NCBI GenBank assembly: GCA_030753015.1
Contig: JASMDC010000032.1
Span: 1-40,238 of the forward strand
DNA from: Candidatus Undinarchaeales archaeon
GTDB taxonomy: Archaea > SpSt-1190 > JASMDC01
Direction: 5' to 3'
Length of the DNA stretch: 40,238 nt
Made by a program: the position numbers and the translations under genes. Of this stretch, positions 8,574-16,492 are shown piece after piece (the stretch's first letter is position 1; each line of letters starts with the position of its first letter). A model generated the notes under the pieces. It was given only the letters and a program-made list of their open reading frames with translations, made no database searches and was not told the DNA's origin.

Positions 8574-11500
8574 ATGAAGAGGGTGTGGTATCTTCTTGTT
8601 CTAGCGATTCTGTTCGTGGTTGTAATACCTCTGGCCACCTCAGGACAGGAGGTGACACACGATTATAAGCCATTCATGGAGCGGGTGGCTGCTTCTCGTA
8701 CAGGATCAAACTCATGCGGTCCGCCGTCCTCTTGGGACTGTAGTCACGGGAACGTCCAAGCGGACCTCATCATGGCACACTCGAGCCTTTACAGGCAGAC
8801 GGGTGAGCAGAAGTACCTCGATTGGATGCACGCTTACGCCGACCATAGTTCGACCAATGAGCAGACGGGTGCAGGCCCCGGGGACTACCGTAGCGGGGAG
8901 AAGGACCATGGGTGGTACATGGTCGGATACGCTATGGCCTACCTCGCTGAACCCGACTCCAGTAAGAAATCGACCTACAGCTCCTACCTCGATAATTTCG
9001 CGAACCAGGGTTCGATCGACGCTGGTCCGGTCAGCGGTGGCCAGGTAGGGAACGACCACGTGGCCATGGTCATCGGCTATTCCATGGCCTATGGTGCTGC
9101 AAAGAGCTCGACGGTCAAGGGGCACTTCAGTGGATTCGGCACACAGGAATCGGGCATCGGGTCCCGTACCCATGGTGAGTACATGCTAGGGTACGCTGAA
9201 GCGTATCTCGCTTCGGGTGAGAGCGGGTACAAGTCGACCCTCATCAGCCTGGCGAACACACGGCCCGCCGATCCCAACATCGGGTGCACGACCGGCCATG
9301 ACTGCCACAACGATGAATGGCAGGACCTCATGATCCTCGGTCTCGCCAAGACCTATGAGATAACCGGGACCGCCACTTACAAGGACGAGATGGTAGCGTA
9401 CGCCAACGTCAGGCCGCCCGATTCCTGCGGACCTCCCGACCATTGGGACTGCGGCGACAGCACCCTCCATGCGAACTCTATATTCGCCTATTCCAAGGTA
9501 TACCTCACAACGAACGACCAGACCTATCTCGGCTACCTCGACCAGCTGGGCGACCGTGCCATTAACGGCGCCCCGTGCGAGGTCGTGGGAGATGAGGTTC
9601 ATTGCTCGAGCGGTACGGGCCGGTTACTCATGGGCCTCCAGATCCTTGCCACCATCTACCCATACTTCGGTGAGATCTCGGTATCTCCGGAGACCGCCTC
9701 GACGGACCTGACCCTCTCGGTATCGGTACCTGTCGGTGACCTACCCAAGGTAGAGATCACCGCAGGATACTTCGGTCGATATGACTTCTCCGGCTGGCAG
9801 CAAGGGGTCGCATCCTGTGACTGCTGGCTCGGCGAAACGAGTTATGCAAGCTGCCTGAGCGGTTCTTCCGCAGGATTCCAGGTGGCCACGCCACAGGCCG
9901 GGAACCACACGATCCGAATCGCCTGTACGAACAAGGCGGGTTATACGAACACGCTCACATCCTGGGTCGTCGTATACCCCGATGGGATCCACATCGAACA
10001 TGACGACCTATCCTATGTGAACACGACGACCCATCAGGTCGAGCTCAACTACACCTCTGCCTACGAGGTGGACTGCTCGGCGACATTGATCGGTCCTTCC
10101 GGCACGACGAACCCCCCTATCTCCGGGGACGGAAAGAACGTCGGTACAGCCGCCATAGTCCTCACGCTCTCGCCCGACGGTGAGTACTCGCTCGACGTCG
10201 CCTGCCAGAACAGCCAAGGGAAACAGGCGTCCTTCAACCTCGCGTTCACCGCCGATATTGTCGCACCCGCGACCACGATCGCAGTATTGGAGGAGTACAA
10301 CGTCCAGCCCATCACGGTCGGCGCCACTCAGATAGGTGATGCAACGGCGGGGATCGATACCTGCCGAATCTTCGTTGACGGGGACCTGAGTGGTACGAAG
10401 GCGCCAACTGACGGTTCCGTATCTTGGGATCTCGACCTACCGGAGGCCAGCTACCATTTCAAGATATGCTGCTACGATAAGGCCGGGAACGAGGGATGCA
10501 CGGAGAAGATCTCACAGATCGACCTCACACCTTCGGCAACGCCCCACTCGACCTCTATCGGATTCACGACAGCCACACCATCTGCGACACCTCCGCCTTC
10601 AGGGACACCCTATCCGACCCTCACCCCTCCGCCCGACGTGGTCGTCACGGCCACGCCGGCACCGACACCCGCAGGCCCCTGCGAGCCACCGAGCGAGGAT
10701 GCCATCATCACAAGATGGAACGAGACACATGGAAGAGATTTAACCGATCTCGTCACCGCCAACAAGGCGGCGACGGTGACCCTCCCGTCACGTGATGCAG
10801 AAGGATTCGCATCCGCCCGGGAAGAGGCTGCAGCGCTCATGCGCGTAATGAACGACGAGTACCTCAAGCATTCGTGTGATGTGGGTGTTTTCACCGTTGT
10901 GTTCACAGATGCGGAGACCTCGTACACATCGACACGTGGAGCGGTCGAGTATCTCGAAGCAGGATACATAACCGATGAGCAGTTCATCAACGCCATGCAG
11001 GAGGCGGGCCCAACACCCTTGCCCCCTGAGGAGGTGACCACACCCACCCCGCCACCGGGCGTATCGATCGCACCCACACCGACGATCGGTGTAGTGATAC
11101 CTACAGAGGGTCCGAGCCCTACACCACGAGAAACGGGCGGACTTAGCGGGCTTTCGACACCGACACCAGAACCGTCCGCGACAGCAGAGCCAACAAAGGT
11201 ACCCACATCAGCACCGACCGATACACCGACAGCCACCGCGAAGCCAGGACCCACGGAGCAGGGGAGCTATGTGGCGACCATAACCCCCGGTGCAACAGCA
11301 GGGCCTACGAGCAAGACTGGTGGCGACTCGACCCCACCTCCAACACCCACGGTAGAGCCCATCAAGATCGACGAGGTGGATGTCGACTTCGATCCTGAGA
11401 TGGATGATGTTCGAAAGGAGGATACTGCTAAGGACAGCGTCGCCGAGGCGCTCGAATCCATCGCAGCGACCCGTGGTGAAGGTCTCGATACTAACGAGGC

Positions 11501-12008
11501 CGAGGAATACATCAAACTCGCGGAGGATCGTATCGCCTCAGGGCAGTACGAGGAAGCCGTGAAGTATGCATGGGTGGCCAAGCGTCGTGCGGACGAGGTG
11601 GCCGGCAGGATCTCAGAGCCCTGGAGCTATGTCAACGAGAAACAGCGCTCATCGTTCCCTTTCCAGATCGACTCGACGCTCGCGGCCCTTCTTGGCGGTG
11701 CGCTGATAGTGATGATCGCGGGTCTTGCGTTCTTCGTGAGAGCACAGGCCGGTGGTGTCGACAGCGAGCTCATGGATTACATAGACGGACGACGTGAAGA
11801 CGGGTTCGATGACGATGAGATCGTTAGCGCTCTTCTCGATGCGGGCTATGATAAGGAGGAGATATACGCTGCTTTCGGTCTCGATGTGCCCATAGAGATC
11901 GGAGAGGAGGCCGAGGTGGTCACAGAGGAAGAAGGGGCCGAGGTCACGGAGAGCGTAGAAGAAGTGGATAGCGAGGACTATGTCAGTGGCGAGCCAAAAG
12001 AAGAGTGA
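8574..12008 (+). CDS. Surface protein paralogue: CGPP-W helical repeats, long Thr/Pro stalk, membrane anchor
   Basis: 1,144 residues from ATG 8574 (an in-frame GTG lies two codons upstream). Signal peptide KRVWYLLVLAILFVVVIPL. The N-terminal half is clearly paralogous to the 5218 product: SCGPPSSWDCSHGNVQADL, then NEQTGAGPGDYRSGEKDHGW, then SCGPPDHWDCGDSTLHANS, each followed by the same helical pattern. Ig-like modules follow (about 370-640), then Thr/Pro stalks (about 650-700 and 815-935) around a small folded segment. A helical hairpin (about 950-1020) leads to the membrane helix (about 1036-1056, LLGGALIVMIAGLAFFV). The roughly 88-residue cytoplasmic tail differs from the paralogue: it contains FDDDEIVSALLDAGYDKEE, a short helical motif, and ends in a Glu-rich stretch. 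The 3' end overlaps the HD-hydrolase gene by 29 bases, which suggests coupled expression. Confidence 0.85.
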   Translation: MKRVWYLLVLAILFVVVIPLATSGQEVTHDYKPFMERVAASRTGSNSCGPPSSWDCSHGNVQADLIMAHSSLYRQTGEQKYLDWMHAYADHSSTNEQTGAGPGDYRSGEKDHGWYMVGYAMAYLAEPDSSKKSTYSSYLDNFANQGSIDAGPVSGGQVGNDHVAMVIGYSMAYGAAKSSTVKGHFSGFGTQESGIGSRTHGEYMLGYAEAYLASGESGYKSTLISLANTRPADPNIGCTTGHDCHNDEWQDLMILGLAKTYEITGTATYKDEMVAYANVRPPDSCGPPDHWDCGDSTLHANSIFAYSKVYLTTNDQTYLGYLDQLGDRAINGAPCEVVGDEVHCSSGTGRLLMGLQILATIYPYFGEISVSPETASTDLTLSVSVPVGDLPKVEITAGYFGRYDFSGWQQGVASCDCWLGETSYASCLSGSSAGFQVATPQAGNHTIRIACTNKAGYTNTLTSWVVVYPDGIHIEHDDLSYVNTTTHQVELNYTSAYEVDCSATLIGPSGTTNPPISGDGKNVGTAAIVLTLSPDGEYSLDVACQNSQGKQASFNLAFTADIVAPATTIAVLEEYNVQPITVGATQIGDATAGIDTCRIFVDGDLSGTKAPTDGSVSWDLDLPEASYHFKICCYDKAGNEGCTEKISQIDLTPSATPHSTSIGFTTATPSATPPPSGTPYPTLTPPPDVVVTATPAPTPAGPCEPPSEDAIITRWNETHGRDLTDLVTANKAATVTLPSRDAEGFASAREEAAALMRVMNDEYLKHSCDVGVFTVVFTDAETSYTSTRGAVEYLEAGYITDEQFINAMQEAGPTPLPPEEVTTPTPPPGVSIAPTPTIGVVIPTEGPSPTPRETGGLSGLSTPTPEPSATAEPTKVPTSAPTDTPTATAKPGPTEQGSYVATITPGATAGPTSKTGGDSTPPPTPTVEPIKIDEVDVDFDPEMDDVRKEDTAKDSVAEALESIAATRGEGLDTNEAEEYIKLAEDRIASGQYEEAVKYAWVAKRRADEVAGRISEPWSYVNEKQRSSFPFQIDSTLAALLGGALIVMIAGLAFFVRAQAGGVDSELMDYIDGRREDGFDDDEIVSALLDAGYDKEEIYAAFGLDVPIEIGEEAEVVTEEEGAEVTESVEEVDSEDYVSGEPKEE

Positions 12009-13245
12009 CAAGGTCGTCCGAGACCCCATCCATGGGAACATCTCCGTACATCCGGAGGAGCTCAGGCTCATCGACACACCCGTGTTCCAACGACTTCGCC
12101 GAATAAAGCAGCTCGGCTTCGCGTACCTTGTGTTCCCGACGGCCGTGCACACACGTTTCGAGCATAGCCTCGGTACGATGCACATCGCCTCACGCATAGC
12201 CGAGCATCTCGCTCTTGACACGGTCCCGCTCCTGCGCACCGCTGCCCTTCTCCACGATATCGGCCACGGGCCGTTCTCCCACTCGTCCGAGCTCATCGTC
12301 GAGACCTACTTCAAGGAGCATCATGAGGCAATCACCGGTGACAAGATACGACAGCCCGACGTCGCCGGCGCCATCGAACTTGCCGGGCTCGATGTCGAGG
12401 AGGTCGTTTCCCTGGCCACGGGAGCTGGATCGACCTACCAGAACAAGATCATCTCGAGCGAGATGGATGCCGATATTCTCGACTACATGCTACGCGACTC
12501 GTATTATACGGGCGTCGCGTTCGGGACCGTCGATCTCGATCGGATCATTTCGAGCCTCGAGGTATGGAACGACCGGCTCGTGATATCGGGCAAGAGCCAG
12601 TACAATGCAGAGAGTCTGCTCGTTGCACGCTACCTCATGTGGCCTGTCGTGTACCTTCATAGGACCGAATGCATCGCCGACTGCATGCTCGTCAGGGCCA
12701 TGGTTCGCGCGGTCGAGGACGGCTCGCTCTCCGCTCAGGAGATCTATCGCATGGACGACTACGAGGTCACCGCATACCTCCTGTCTCTGGATGGATATCC
12801 GGCGGACATCATGGGGCGCCTCAACGACCGCAAGCTCTTCGTCCAGCTGGACACCAAGGGCAGGAGCGACCTCACTCCTGAAACACTAGCTCGGCTCATC
12901 GCCCTGCGGGAGGATCCGCAACGAAGCCTTGCTATGGAGAACGCCCTTGCCGACGAGCTCGATGTTCCCAGAGGGTACCTGACAGTCGACGTGCTCAAGC
13001 CTCCTCAGAAGTCGGTCCGCGATTCACCACGTGTCATCCCCGATATCCTCGTGCGGCACGGAGAGGAGGTCGTCCGCATCGACCGGCTCTCGCGTCTTGC
13101 ACGCGCGCTTACAGCAGGGACGTGGGACCACTGGTTCTGTTCTGTGTACGTCGCGGACGAGCACGCGGACAGCGCCAAGGACACGATAGTAAAGAAGGCC
13201 ATTAACTCCCCGCTGCAATATTTAAGTGATTGCATCCTCTCGTGA
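11980..13245 (+). CDS. HD-domain phosphohydrolase (SAMHD1/dGTPase-like superfamily)
   Basis: 421 residues, cytosolic. The N-terminus has the family signature DPIHGNISVHPEELRLIDTP and FQRLRRIKQLG, then the metal-binding set: His57/His62 in HTRFEHSLG, His92-Asp93 in LLHDIGHGPFSH, and Asp in SSEMDADILDYMLRDS (about 163-165). This order matches archaeal and bacterial HD proteins related to SAMHD1 and dNTP triphosphohydrolases, which hydrolyse nucleotides or other phosphoesters. The substrate cannot be read from sequence. The ATG lies inside the end of the upstream surface-protein gene (29-base overlap), so translation is probably coupled. No signal peptide or membrane helix is seen. A promoter for the next gene lies within its last codons. 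Confidence 0.9.
   Translation: MSVASQKKSDKVVRDPIHGNISVHPEELRLIDTPVFQRLRRIKQLGFAYLVFPTAVHTRFEHSLGTMHIASRIAEHLALDTVPLLRTAALLHDIGHGPFSHSSELIVETYFKEHHEAITGDKIRQPDVAGAIELAGLDVEEVVSLATGAGSTYQNKIISSEMDADILDYMLRDSYYTGVAFGTVDLDRIISSLEVWNDRLVISGKSQYNAESLLVARYLMWPVVYLHRTECIADCMLVRAMVRAVEDGSLSAQEIYRMDDYEVTAYLLSLDGYPADIMGRLNDRKLFVQLDTKGRSDLTPETLARLIALREDPQRSLAMENALADELDVPRGYLTVDVLKPPQKSVRDSPRVIPDILVRHGEEVVRIDRLSRLARALTAGTWDHWFCSVYVADEHADSAKDTIVKKAINSPLQYLSDCILS
13215..13225 (+). promoter_or_regulatory. TATA box inside the end of the HD gene
   Basis: CAATATTTAAG is centred about 27 bases before the GTG at 13249. This is the spacing expected for a leaderless transcript of the next gene, even though it lies only three bases past the HD stop codon. 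Confidence 0.45.
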
Positions 13246-13248
13246 GCC

Positions 13249-14184
13249 GTGACCACTCGCGCTGCTATCGGTCTCGCGATCGTCATTATCAGTATCGGGT
13301 GCATGATCATGCTCGCCCCAGGGCCCGAGGAGCCCACCGGCCCCGCACCCACACAACCACCCGGACCATCACCCACTCCCTACATCGATCCCTTCACCCT
13401 CGCGATCACCGAGTGTACTCTCCTTGGCGGAGAAGCGGCGGACCGGTGCCTTCTCAACCGTACCATGGTGATCGGCAACGCATCCATGTGCGGCCTTATC
13501 AACACGACCCTGGTCCATGACTGGTGCGAGCGTGACATGGCGAAGCTACGCCACGAACCTGAGAGGTGTGATGCCGTCGAGACCGAACTCGTCCGAAATG
13601 AGTGCTTCGTAGAGCTTTCCGACCTCACCAAGGATCCGGCCCTTTGTGCCAACATCACGGGCGGCGGTTACAAGGACGTCTGCCTCCAGCGAGCGGTGAC
13701 CATTACCCAGAACGTCTCTCTCTGTAGTGAGATCGTTCGCCAGCGTATGCGTGACGGGTGCTGGTACGACGTGGCGCTTAACACCAAGGAGCCCGGCCTC
13801 TGTGACAATATCAGCGATCCTGCGATCAAGGACGGGTGTATCAATTATGTGGCGACCGTCAGCCTCAACGCCACCCGATGCGTGGGTATCCAGAACGCGA
13901 CCTACAAGGACACCTGTTATGAGTCGCTCGCAAAGCTAACGAAGGTCGGAACGGTCTGTCTCGACATCGGGGATGGCGTGCAGCGTGAGGGATGTCTCGT
14001 GGAAGTCGGGACCAAGACGAACGACGCCGATACGTGCCTTCATGTGACGGACCAGGGGACAAGGGAACGGTGCGTCTACACCGTTGCTCGTGCAATCGGC
14101 GACGGGAGCCTGTGCGAGCACATCACCGATCCTGAGCTTAAAGTTACCTGCACGAGCAGACTTGGCTCCGGGACCGGATCGTGA
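13249..14184 (+). CDS. Exported Cys-repeat solenoid protein, possible lipoprotein
   Basis: 311 residues from a GTG start. The N-terminus is hydrophobic (AAIGLAIVIISIGCMIML). The ISIGC segment could be a lipobox, otherwise this is a signal anchor. A Pro/Thr linker (PTGPAPTQPPGPSPTP) follows. The rest is about nine imperfect repeats of roughly 28 residues with two Cys each, of the form C-x2-I-...-D-x-C-...-A-..., for example DPALCANITGGGYKDVC, EPGLCDNISDPAIKDGC and DGSLCEHITDPELKVTC. Paired Cys at regular spacing suggest one disulphide per helical repeat. There are many N-X-S/T sequons. It is convergent with the GT-C gene, six bases away. Similar Cys-repeat proteins exist in uncultivated archaea; no function is assigned. 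Confidence 0.8.
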   Translation: MTTRAAIGLAIVIISIGCMIMLAPGPEEPTGPAPTQPPGPSPTPYIDPFTLAITECTLLGGEAADRCLLNRTMVIGNASMCGLINTTLVHDWCERDMAKLRHEPERCDAVETELVRNECFVELSDLTKDPALCANITGGGYKDVCLQRAVTITQNVSLCSEIVRQRMRDGCWYDVALNTKEPGLCDNISDPAIKDGCINYVATVSLNATRCVGIQNATYKDTCYESLAKLTKVGTVCLDIGDGVQREGCLVEVGTKTNDADTCLHVTDQGTRERCVYTVARAIGDGSLCEHITDPELKVTCTSRLGSGTGS

Positions 14185-14190
14185 TACCCC

Positions 14191-15735
14191 TCAGCCACCT
14201 TTTACCTTGAAGAGCCATACATCGGCCCGGATGAACGAATGATGCTCGACCTCGTCGAATCTTTCGTGGAGGAGCGTCATGAAATCGGTCTCAGGCTCAC
14301 GATGGGAACGGACGAACCACACGTACCGCGGAGAGCGCTCGTCAAGCGCAGTGGAAATCCGCTCGACATCTTCGCGAGTGCCTCCCATGAGCTCCACGCG
14401 TCGCGATGAGCCGTGTTGACGGAAGTAGTAATCGAACGAGGTGGCGCTCCAGGTGTGGCCGATGATGAGAGCGTCTGGGTACCGACGGTCGTTGGTGACG
14501 ATGTGTCCGATCGCCTCGCGCACCTGCTCCTTGTAAGGGGTGCCGTAGAAGTCCATACGAAGGACGAGGTCACCGAGGAAGAACGCACATAGCACGGTGG
14601 CGACCAGTGCGAACCTACGTGGATCTGGTACGAGCCTGTCCACGGCTCTGGCCAGAAGGAGGTAAGCTGCCGGGAGGGAGATAATGAGGTTACGGTGCAC
14701 GAGGACCGGATTCGAGACGACGGACACCGTGTACGTGACAAGGAAGGGCAACACCAACCATGCGAGGACGATACCGTCTGGTGACCATGCGAACAGTTTT
14801 ACGGTTCTTAGGTCAATGGGGCCATCGTTCTCTCGAAAGATGACTGCAGCCAGTGATGCGTAGAGGATGCCTACGAGCACCAAGAGATATCGGGAGCGGT
14901 TGAAGAGGAAGTAAAGAAAGGCCGCGAAAGCGAACACAGGCTCACCGGGCCTCTCGATCCAGCTGATGTTCGTCCTTGCACCGAACTGGGCCAGCATGGT
15001 AGGTATCCACGGTGCGAATCCCAAGAACACGATCAGGTACATGGTCATGCTCCTGTGGAGGACCCGTCGGTCCCCGATCGACTTCAAGAACGCCCCGGCG
15101 GCCTGAAGACCCACCATGAGGAGACCGAAATAGTGCGTGTATGCGGCCAGGAGCGCGTATCCACTGTATCCTACTATGTACGCGTTATGTATGTGGCGGT
15201 CCATATCACGCGTCGTCATCAGCTCGAACCAGAACCAGTGGGCCATAGAGACGAACAAGAGCATGAGCGCGTTCCCGCGGGCCTCCTGGCTGAAGTACAC
15301 TGGGCACCAGCATACTGCCGTGAGCCCGGCCGCGAGCAGACCGGAACGACGACCGTAGGTCCTCGAACCGATGGCGTACACGACGAGGACGGTCAACACT
15401 CCGGCCACGGCGGACGGCATCCGCAGATGCCACTCAGTATCACCTACATCCAGAACAACGTAATGGACGAGTACGAGATAGAAGGGTGGATGGACATCAC
15501 GGTACATGGCCTCATCGATGACGGTATCGACATCAGCGAACGATGTACGACGCCAGGTCGCGAGCTCGTCGGACCAAAGGGACTGTGCATCAAGTCCATA
15601 GAAACGAAGGCCGACTCCCAGGAGGAGTATCGCCAGAAGTACTACGCGAGCGGTCGCTGCATTAGTATCACTGGCAGTTCTTTCATCACGTTCGACCAGA
15701 CATTGAACCTCCCGTAAGCATGGGTGACCAAGCAC
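14191..15735 (-). CDS. GT-C fold membrane glycosyltransferase (PMT/ArnT-like)
   Basis: 514 residues with about ten to twelve membrane helices. After the first helix comes GLDAQSLWSDELATW; the acidic residue (DE) in the first extracytoplasmic loop is the typical catalytic position of GT-C enzymes. HPPFYLVLVHY and the SQEARGNALMLLF segment match the GT39/GT83-like family, which moves a sugar from a polyprenyl-phosphate donor to protein or lipid outside the membrane. The next gene, divergent, is a dolichol-phosphate-sugar synthase that could make the donor. The start is uncertain: GTG at 15735 is the only conventional codon before the first helix, but a strong GGAGGT (15712-15707) lies downstream of it. 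O-glycosylation of the neighbouring Thr/Pro-rich proteins is an inference. Confidence 0.85.
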   Translation of the reverse strand: MLGHPCLREVQCLVERDERTASDTNAATARVVLLAILLLGVGLRFYGLDAQSLWSDELATWRRTSFADVDTVIDEAMYRDVHPPFYLVLVHYVVLDVGDTEWHLRMPSAVAGVLTVLVVYAIGSRTYGRRSGLLAAGLTAVCWCPVYFSQEARGNALMLLFVSMAHWFWFELMTTRDMDRHIHNAYIVGYSGYALLAAYTHYFGLLMVGLQAAGAFLKSIGDRRVLHRSMTMYLIVFLGFAPWIPTMLAQFGARTNISWIERPGEPVFAFAAFLYFLFNRSRYLLVLVGILYASLAAVIFRENDGPIDLRTVKLFAWSPDGIVLAWLVLPFLVTYTVSVVSNPVLVHRNLIISLPAAYLLLARAVDRLVPDPRRFALVATVLCAFFLGDLVLRMDFYGTPYKEQVREAIGHIVTNDRRYPDALIIGHTWSATSFDYYFRQHGSSRRVELMGGTREDVERISTALDERSPRYVWFVRSHREPETDFMTLLHERFDEVEHHSFIRADVWLFKVKGG

Positions 15736-15760
15736 TTTTATTCTTTCGCGCAGGAGATGA
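15736..15760. promoter_or_regulatory. Shared divergent promoter and plus-strand ribosome binding site
   Basis: CTTTTATTC (15735-15743) reads as a TATA-like box on both strands. The plus strand has GGAGATGA (15753-15760) five bases before the ATG at 15765, which sets that start in place of the in-frame ATG at 15720. On the minus strand the box would start a transcript near 15714, which is downstream of the GTG at 15735. Confidence 0.4.
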
Positions 15761-15764
15761 AGAC

Positions 15765-16481
15765 ATGTCCGCTGATTGGACGACGCTGTCCATCGTGCTC
15801 CCGACCTTCAACGAGCGCGAGAACATCGTTGGGCTAATCGAGCAGCTAAGAGAGCTCTTCGAGGAGCGGGGCTATCGAGGAGAGGTCATCGTTGTTGACG
15901 ACGACAGTCCCGATGGTACCGGACAAGCGGTCGAGGAACTAGCGTCCGGCTGGAAGAACGTTCGGCTCGAGACCCGTCGCAACGAGCGCGGCATCGGCTC
16001 TGCGCATGCAAGGGGGTACGACCTCTCAAAGGGCGATGTCATCATCACCATGGACGTTGACGGTTCCCATGACGTCGCCGACATCCCACGGCTCCTCGAC
16101 CGGCTATCGGACGGGTACGACGTGGTCATCGGCTCTCGGTACGTTCGTGGCGGTGGGACGGACAAGCCGTTCGCCAACCGGCTCATCAGCCTCCTGGGCG
16201 GGCAGTACGCCAGGCTAACTCTGCGTCTGGGCGTCGTCGACAGCACCAACGGGTTCAGGGCGTTCCGACGCAAGGTCTGGGAGCGCATCCGTCATCACCG
16301 GTACAGCGAGCGCAACGTCTTTCTAATAGAGTTCCTCTATCATGCACGAAGGTCGAGAGCACTGATGACCGAGGTGCCCGTGTTCTTCCGAGAGAGGACC
16401 TTGGGCGAATCAAAGACACCCGTGCTTCAAGAGAGCGTGAAGGCATTGATGCTGCCGATACGGCTGCGCCTGGGAGGATAG
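15765..16481 (+). CDS. Dolichol-phosphate mannose synthase-like glycosyltransferase (GT2)
   Basis: 238 residues. GT-A fold: SIVLPTFNERENI at the N-terminus, IVVDDDSPDGTG (nucleotide binding), then the metal-binding MDVDGSHD around residue 95. RNERGIGSAHARGYDLSKGD and DVVIGSRYVRGGG follow the dolichyl-phosphate mannose/glucose synthase pattern. No C-terminal membrane domain is present, so this is the short cytosolic-face type. The reaction would be NDP-sugar plus polyprenyl phosphate giving polyprenyl-phosphate sugar, the donor for GT-C enzymes such as the divergent neighbour. The start is set by GGAGATGA five bases upstream of ATG 15765. The RfbH-like gene follows 11 bases after the stop, then the epimerase gene, forming a three-gene operon. 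Confidence 0.9.
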   Translation: MSADWTTLSIVLPTFNERENIVGLIEQLRELFEERGYRGEVIVVDDDSPDGTGQAVEELASGWKNVRLETRRNERGIGSAHARGYDLSKGDVIITMDVDGSHDVADIPRLLDRLSDGYDVVIGSRYVRGGGTDKPFANRLISLLGGQYARLTLRLGVVDSTNGFRAFRRKVWERIRHHRYSERNVFLIEFLYHARRSRALMTEVPVFFRERTLGESKTPVLQESVKALMLPIRLRLGG

Positions 16482-16492
16482 ACGGTGAGGTT

